From: Mucilaginibacter sp.
Lineage (GTDB): Bacteria; Bacteroidota; Bacteroidia; Sphingobacteriales; Sphingobacteriaceae
Assembly: GCF_028288205.1 (NCBI RefSeq)
Contig: NZ_JAQBOD010000020.1
Coordinates: forward strand, 1-41,352
Length of the DNA: 41,352 nucleotides
Direction of reading: 5' to 3'
Positions 38,836 through 41,352 of this stretch are shown piece by piece. The number at the start of each line of letters is the position of its first letter. The first letter of the stretch is position 1. The notes beneath the pieces were generated by a model, which saw only the letters and a list, made by a program, of their open reading frames with translations, did not search any database and was not told the origin of the DNA. A program made the position numbers and the translations under genes.

Positions 38836-39522
38836 TTAAGACTCCATTAACCGCCTTACCAGCTCCGGTACGCCAATGGTTGCCTTCTCCTCTATCTTAA
38901 TCATATTATTCAGCCGGTTTATATCCGGGATGTTGGGATCAACAATGTATTTAGGCACATTGTTAGGTACATAATTGATCAGTCCGGCAGCGGGATATAC
39001 GGCTAACGATGATCCAACCAGGATGAATATATCCGCTTGCTGGCATACCCGCATTGATGGTTCAATCATGGGTACATCCTCACCAAACCAAACTACGTGC
39101 GCCCGTAGTTGTGAGCCTAATTCGCACACCTCTCCCATTTTAAGCTCCCACCCTTCCATTGGGTAAGTTAAGGCAGCGTTTAAACTGGATTGTGCCCGGG
39201 TAATAATACCATGCAAATGTATTACGTTGGTTGATCCTGCTCTTTCATGCAGGTCATCAATATTTTGCGTGATAATGGTTACTTCATATTGCTCCTCTAA
39301 CACAGCTAAAGCATAATGTGCGGCATTGGGTTTTGCATTCATAGCGTCTTTACGGCGCATATTATAAAAATCCTGCACCAGTTGCGGATTGCGCTGCCAT
39401 GCCTGGGGCGTTGCCACCTCTTGTATATCATAACCCTCCCAAAGACCATCGCTGTCCCTGAACGTCCTTAAACCGCTTTCGGCGCTAACACCTGCTCCGG
39501 TTAATACAACAATCTTTTTCAT
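38836..39522 (-). CDS. cobB: NAD-dependent sirtuin deacylase, zinc-less
   Basis: A 228-residue sirtuin that removes acyl groups from lysine using NAD+. The NAD loop GAGVSAESGLRTFRDSDGLWE, the TQNIDDLHERAG motif and the catalytic His in NVIHLHGIIT are all present. The Y-x-x-R pair DFYNMRRKD is characteristic of class III enzymes and suggests activity on succinyl or malonyl groups. The zinc-binding region lacks the four Cys: only one is present (EVCELG). From memory this is a common Bacteroidota form. I use the ATG at 39522 (MKKIVVLTGAG); an ATG at 39537 adds MKFIP but follows directly on a terminator T-run. No partner gene overlaps it. Confidence 0.92.
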   Translation of the reverse strand: MKKIVVLTGAGVSAESGLRTFRDSDGLWEGYDIQEVATPQAWQRNPQLVQDFYNMRRKDAMNAKPNAAHYALAVLEEQYEVTIITQNIDDLHERAGSTNVIHLHGIITRAQSSLNAALTYPMEGWELKMGEVCELGSQLRAHVVWFGEDVPMIEPSMRVCQQADIFILVGSSLAVYPAAGLINYVPNNVPKYIVDPNIPDINRLNNMIKIEEKATIGVPELVRRLMES

Positions 39523-39537
39523 CGGTATAAATTTCAT

Positions 39538-39570
39538 AAAAAAAGCGATCAGTGTAAACTGACCGCTTTT
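39538..39570 (-). terminator. intrinsic terminator of the DUF6580 operon
   Basis: Read on the minus strand AAAAGCG, one mismatch, TCAGT pairs with ACTGA and CGCTTTT around a 4-nt loop (arms 39570-39558 and 39553-39541), and a T run follows up to the upstream ATG of the sirtuin gene. It ends 19 bp after the DUF6580 stop and separates the two genes. Confidence 0.8.
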
Positions 39571-39588
39571 AATTATAATAAGTTTAGT

Positions 39589-40167
39589 TTAAAGTGCTAT
39601 CTCTCTGTTAGTACGCAATACGGTGTATTTGCTTTTTGCCAGTTCAAAACCGCCAAACAATATAACGCCAAATACAGCATCGCCTAAAAGCATATTTCTT
39701 TCAAATGGTATAGCCGCTACAAGAGCTTCCCAATAGCCTAATAAACTGTTAGGGTAAAGCGATGAAGCGCCGTTTATCCACGGGAGGTCCATAATTAACC
39801 AATGTGTAGTTACGGGTACTAATAAGATCACTAATCCGCTAACAAAGTTCAGCTTTTTTATCTGTGAACCAACAAATACAATTATCGAAAAGCATACACA
39901 GTTCCAAAATGTATAACTGCTCCATAATGACCATTGCGACGTGTACGAATGATTAATAATAACATCACTCACAAAAAATGTCAATAGTATTATTAGATAC
40001 GCTTTCCATTTATCATTAAAATATACGCCGCCAAAAATGGCTATGGCGCCAACCGGTGTAAAATTACTCCAAACCTGGTATTTTAAGGTTAACAGGCGTA
40101 TTGCTGCCATGGCAACTATTACCAAAGCCAATACAATGTTGCGGGTATTTATTTTGTTTAATGACAT
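39589..40167 (-). CDS. DUF6580 family membrane protein
   Basis: A 192-residue protein with about five or six hydrophobic helices. The family hallmark NFTPVGAIAIFGGVYF (about 35-50) is followed by KWKAYLIILLTFFVSDVIINHSY, and a late GDAVFGVILFGGFELAKSK segment. DUF6580 proteins look like small substrate-capturing (ECF S-component-like) membrane proteins. In Bacteroidota they often neighbour TonB receptors for cobalamin, which fits here: the YncE-like lipoprotein and a TonB receptor are directly upstream. The likely task is inner-membrane handling of the same ligand (inference). It ends in a terminator. Confidence 0.82.
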   Translation of the reverse strand: MSLNKINTRNIVLALVIVAMAAIRLLTLKYQVWSNFTPVGAIAIFGGVYFNDKWKAYLIILLTFFVSDVIINHSYTSQWSLWSSYTFWNCVCFSIIVFVGSQIKKLNFVSGLVILLVPVTTHWLIMDLPWINGASSLYPNSLLGYWEALVAAIPFERNMLLGDAVFGVILFGGFELAKSKYTVLRTNREIAL

Positions 40168-40207
40168 AATGGTAAAATTACATATTTCTACTAAAATACT
40201 AACAATA

Positions 40208-41263
40208 TTATTTATTCACCAACGCTATTTTGCCCGGGCTAATACCAACAACTATCGAGTATTCCTTTTTACCGGTTTTATCAAAAGCTGTTAATGTTCC
40301 GTTTGATGAATAATCTTTAGCATCCGTAACAAATATTTCGCCGGTTAATGGATCGCCCGAAATAGCATAAGGTGTATTAATAACCGTACCATCGGTAATA
40401 AAATTGACAGATGCTGCTGTTTGTGTTTTTGCATTATATACCGCTATTTTGTTATCAGCACTTGGATAGTAAACAAAATCGCCCAAAACAAAAATCGGCA
40501 CATTATACCCTAAGTTTACCGTAGGTTTTGATTTTACAAGATCAGTTTTATCATCAATTACGGTCATACCGGCAGGCACATTAAAGAAATTGCCTAATGA
40601 TAGCACGTATACATTATCATAAATATCTGTAGTAACAGAAACCGGATCGGCAATAACGGTTATCTTTTTCGTTTCTGTTAAAGTAGTCAGGTCAATTACA
40701 GATAAGGTTGTACCCGGAGTTGGGTCTAATCCGCCCGAATTTGCTACATACAATTTACCATTTGCTACTACCATTTGTTCCGGGTCGCTGCCAACAGTAA
40801 TGGTTTTGGTTATGGTTAATGATGTAGTATCAATTACAGATACCGTTCCGTTATAGGAAGTAACAAAAGCATTGCTCTTATAAAAAGTAACACTACGGGG
40901 CTGAGTAAGGGCAATAGTTTTGATGAGTTTTGCTGTTTTAGCATTAACAATTGTTACCAGGTTAGAGTTGTTTATCACTATAAACATTTTAGCACCATAT
41001 ATGCCTAAATCATTACCGGTATCGCCCAATTTGGTTGTATTGGCTATAGTAAACTGGTCTGGTACCAACAGCTTGGTGGTATAATCATAATAAGTTAGGG
41101 TACTGTTGTTTTTACTGAACCCACCCTGGTTTAATACGTAAATTCCGGCACGTTGCGCGGTTGGTGTTTCGGGAGTTGGTGCTACTTTATCTTTATGGCA
41201 TGATGCCAGTATCGTTACAAATGCTAACGCGATAAATAGGTAATTAAGTTTAATCTGTTTCAT
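40208..41263 (-). CDS. YncE/BtuG-like beta-propeller surface lipoprotein
   Basis: A 351-residue lipoprotein. The signal peptide ends in a lipobox (TILASC, Cys22), followed by a linker with K-D-K and Pro/Thr (residues 23-38). The rest is a seven-bladed YncE-type (DUF5074-like) propeller: repeated strands such as LTYYDYTTKLLVPDQF, NLVTIVNAKTAKLIKTIAL, TVSVIDTTSLTITKTITVG and LSVIDLTTLTETKKITV. In Bacteroides, BtuG is a propeller of this kind that captures vitamin B12 at the cell surface with BtuB. The gene follows the TonB receptor by 11 bp on the minus strand, so a similar pair is likely, but the ligand is not shown. Confidence 0.85.
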   Translation of the reverse strand: MKQIKLNYLFIALAFVTILASCHKDKVAPTPETPTAQRAGIYVLNQGGFSKNNSTLTYYDYTTKLLVPDQFTIANTTKLGDTGNDLGIYGAKMFIVINNSNLVTIVNAKTAKLIKTIALTQPRSVTFYKSNAFVTSYNGTVSVIDTTSLTITKTITVGSDPEQMVVANGKLYVANSGGLDPTPGTTLSVIDLTTLTETKKITVIADPVSVTTDIYDNVYVLSLGNFFNVPAGMTVIDDKTDLVKSKPTVNLGYNVPIFVLGDFVYYPSADNKIAVYNAKTQTAASVNFITDGTVINTPYAISGDPLTGEIFVTDAKDYSSNGTLTAFDKTGKKEYSIVVGISPGKIALVNK

Positions 41264-41274
41264 GGGATTTATTG

Positions 41275-41352
41275 TTATATAGTTATTTGAAATGAAATTC
41301 TGTATGAACGCCCGGGCATAGGATAGCTTTGCACTACCACGTAGCTTTTGTT
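41275..41352 (-). CDS. C-terminal end of a TonB-dependent receptor (partial)
   Basis: The last 25 codons of a gene that enters from beyond the right edge and ends at TAA 41275-41277. The peptide ends YPMPGRSYRISFQITI, which has the G-R-x-Y-R-x-x-F-x-x-x aromatic pattern of the last beta strand recognised by the BAM complex, typical of TonB-dependent outer-membrane receptors. The frame is open to the edge. It precedes the YncE/BtuG-like gene on the same strand. A BtuB-like receptor for cobalamin is the likely identity, but the plug and start are outside this window. Confidence 0.75.
   Translation of the reverse strand, partial: NKSYVVVQSYPMPGRSYRISFQITI

Overview
The window is about 41 kb of AT-rich chromosomal DNA from a member of the Bacteroidota, most likely family Sphingobacteriaceae (a Mucilaginibacter- or Pedobacter-like organism). 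The assignment rests on lineage-typical proteins (DUF3822 next to rsmD, a degenerate YbiT-like ABC-F protein, gyrA followed by TPR lipoprotein-like genes, the futalosine menaquinone pathway, DUF6580), on promoters that fit the Bacteroidota consensus TTTG-N(18-21)-TAnnTTTG, on the scarcity of Shine-Dalgarno sequences, and on a TonB-dependent receptor C-terminus at the right edge. I see no phage, plasmid, tRNA, rRNA or CRISPR array.

Layout. 0-5.6 kb: housekeeping genes mostly on the minus strand (ABC-F, SRPBCC protein, pyrE, coaD, rsmD, DUF3822) with one plus-strand Nudix gene that shares its start site with pyrE. 5.7-10 kb: a RecD-like helicase and clpB. 10-12.9 kb: a minus-strand trio for surface glycan or lipid-linked sugar chemistry (GT87, GT2, polysaccharide deacetylase). 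13-17 kb: a methionine locus, reading leftward as a trans-sulfuration PLP enzyme, then a promoter, a SAM-I riboswitch, a 33-residue Cys-rich leader ORF, metX and hom. 17-19.7 kb: mqnE, a histidine phosphatase and mqnA (menaquinone). 20-25 kb: a small secreted protein, 1-Cys peroxiredoxin, cold-shock protein, MFS transporter, a DUF559 nuclease unit bounded by inverted repeats, hemF and a small secreted protein. 25.5-30.5 kb: gyrA and two TPR genes. 31-34 kb: a compact operon (DUF4442, GNAT, AlbA_2/winged helix, MATE). 34.1-35.9 kb: a minus-strand operon (free-Met-R-sulfoxide reductase, alpha/beta hydrolase, 3-methyladenine glycosylase). 36-39.5 kb: a CrtA-like protein, a small conserved protein, a MITE-like element, a sugar dehydrogenase and a zinc-less sirtuin. 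39.6-41.35 kb: a probable vitamin B12 (or similar) uptake module: TonB receptor end, YncE/BtuG-like lipoprotein and DUF6580 membrane protein.

The genes are ordinary; the intergenic DNA is not. The best leads are: (1) a DUF559 endonuclease gene bracketed by about 37-bp inverted repeats, each containing a GC-rich hairpin; (2) a 258-bp non-autonomous palindromic element with 23/24-bp terminal inverted repeats and a near-perfect 8-bp flanking duplication; (3) a Cys-rich leader peptide ending CYMCRCC between a SAM riboswitch and metX; (4) a recurring arrangement in which the -7 element lies 4-6 nt before the start codon, predicting leaderless mRNAs; (5) several gaps made of stuttering short words, such as TCATT at an exact 8-nt period, or TGTTTCA repeated seven times between convergent genes.
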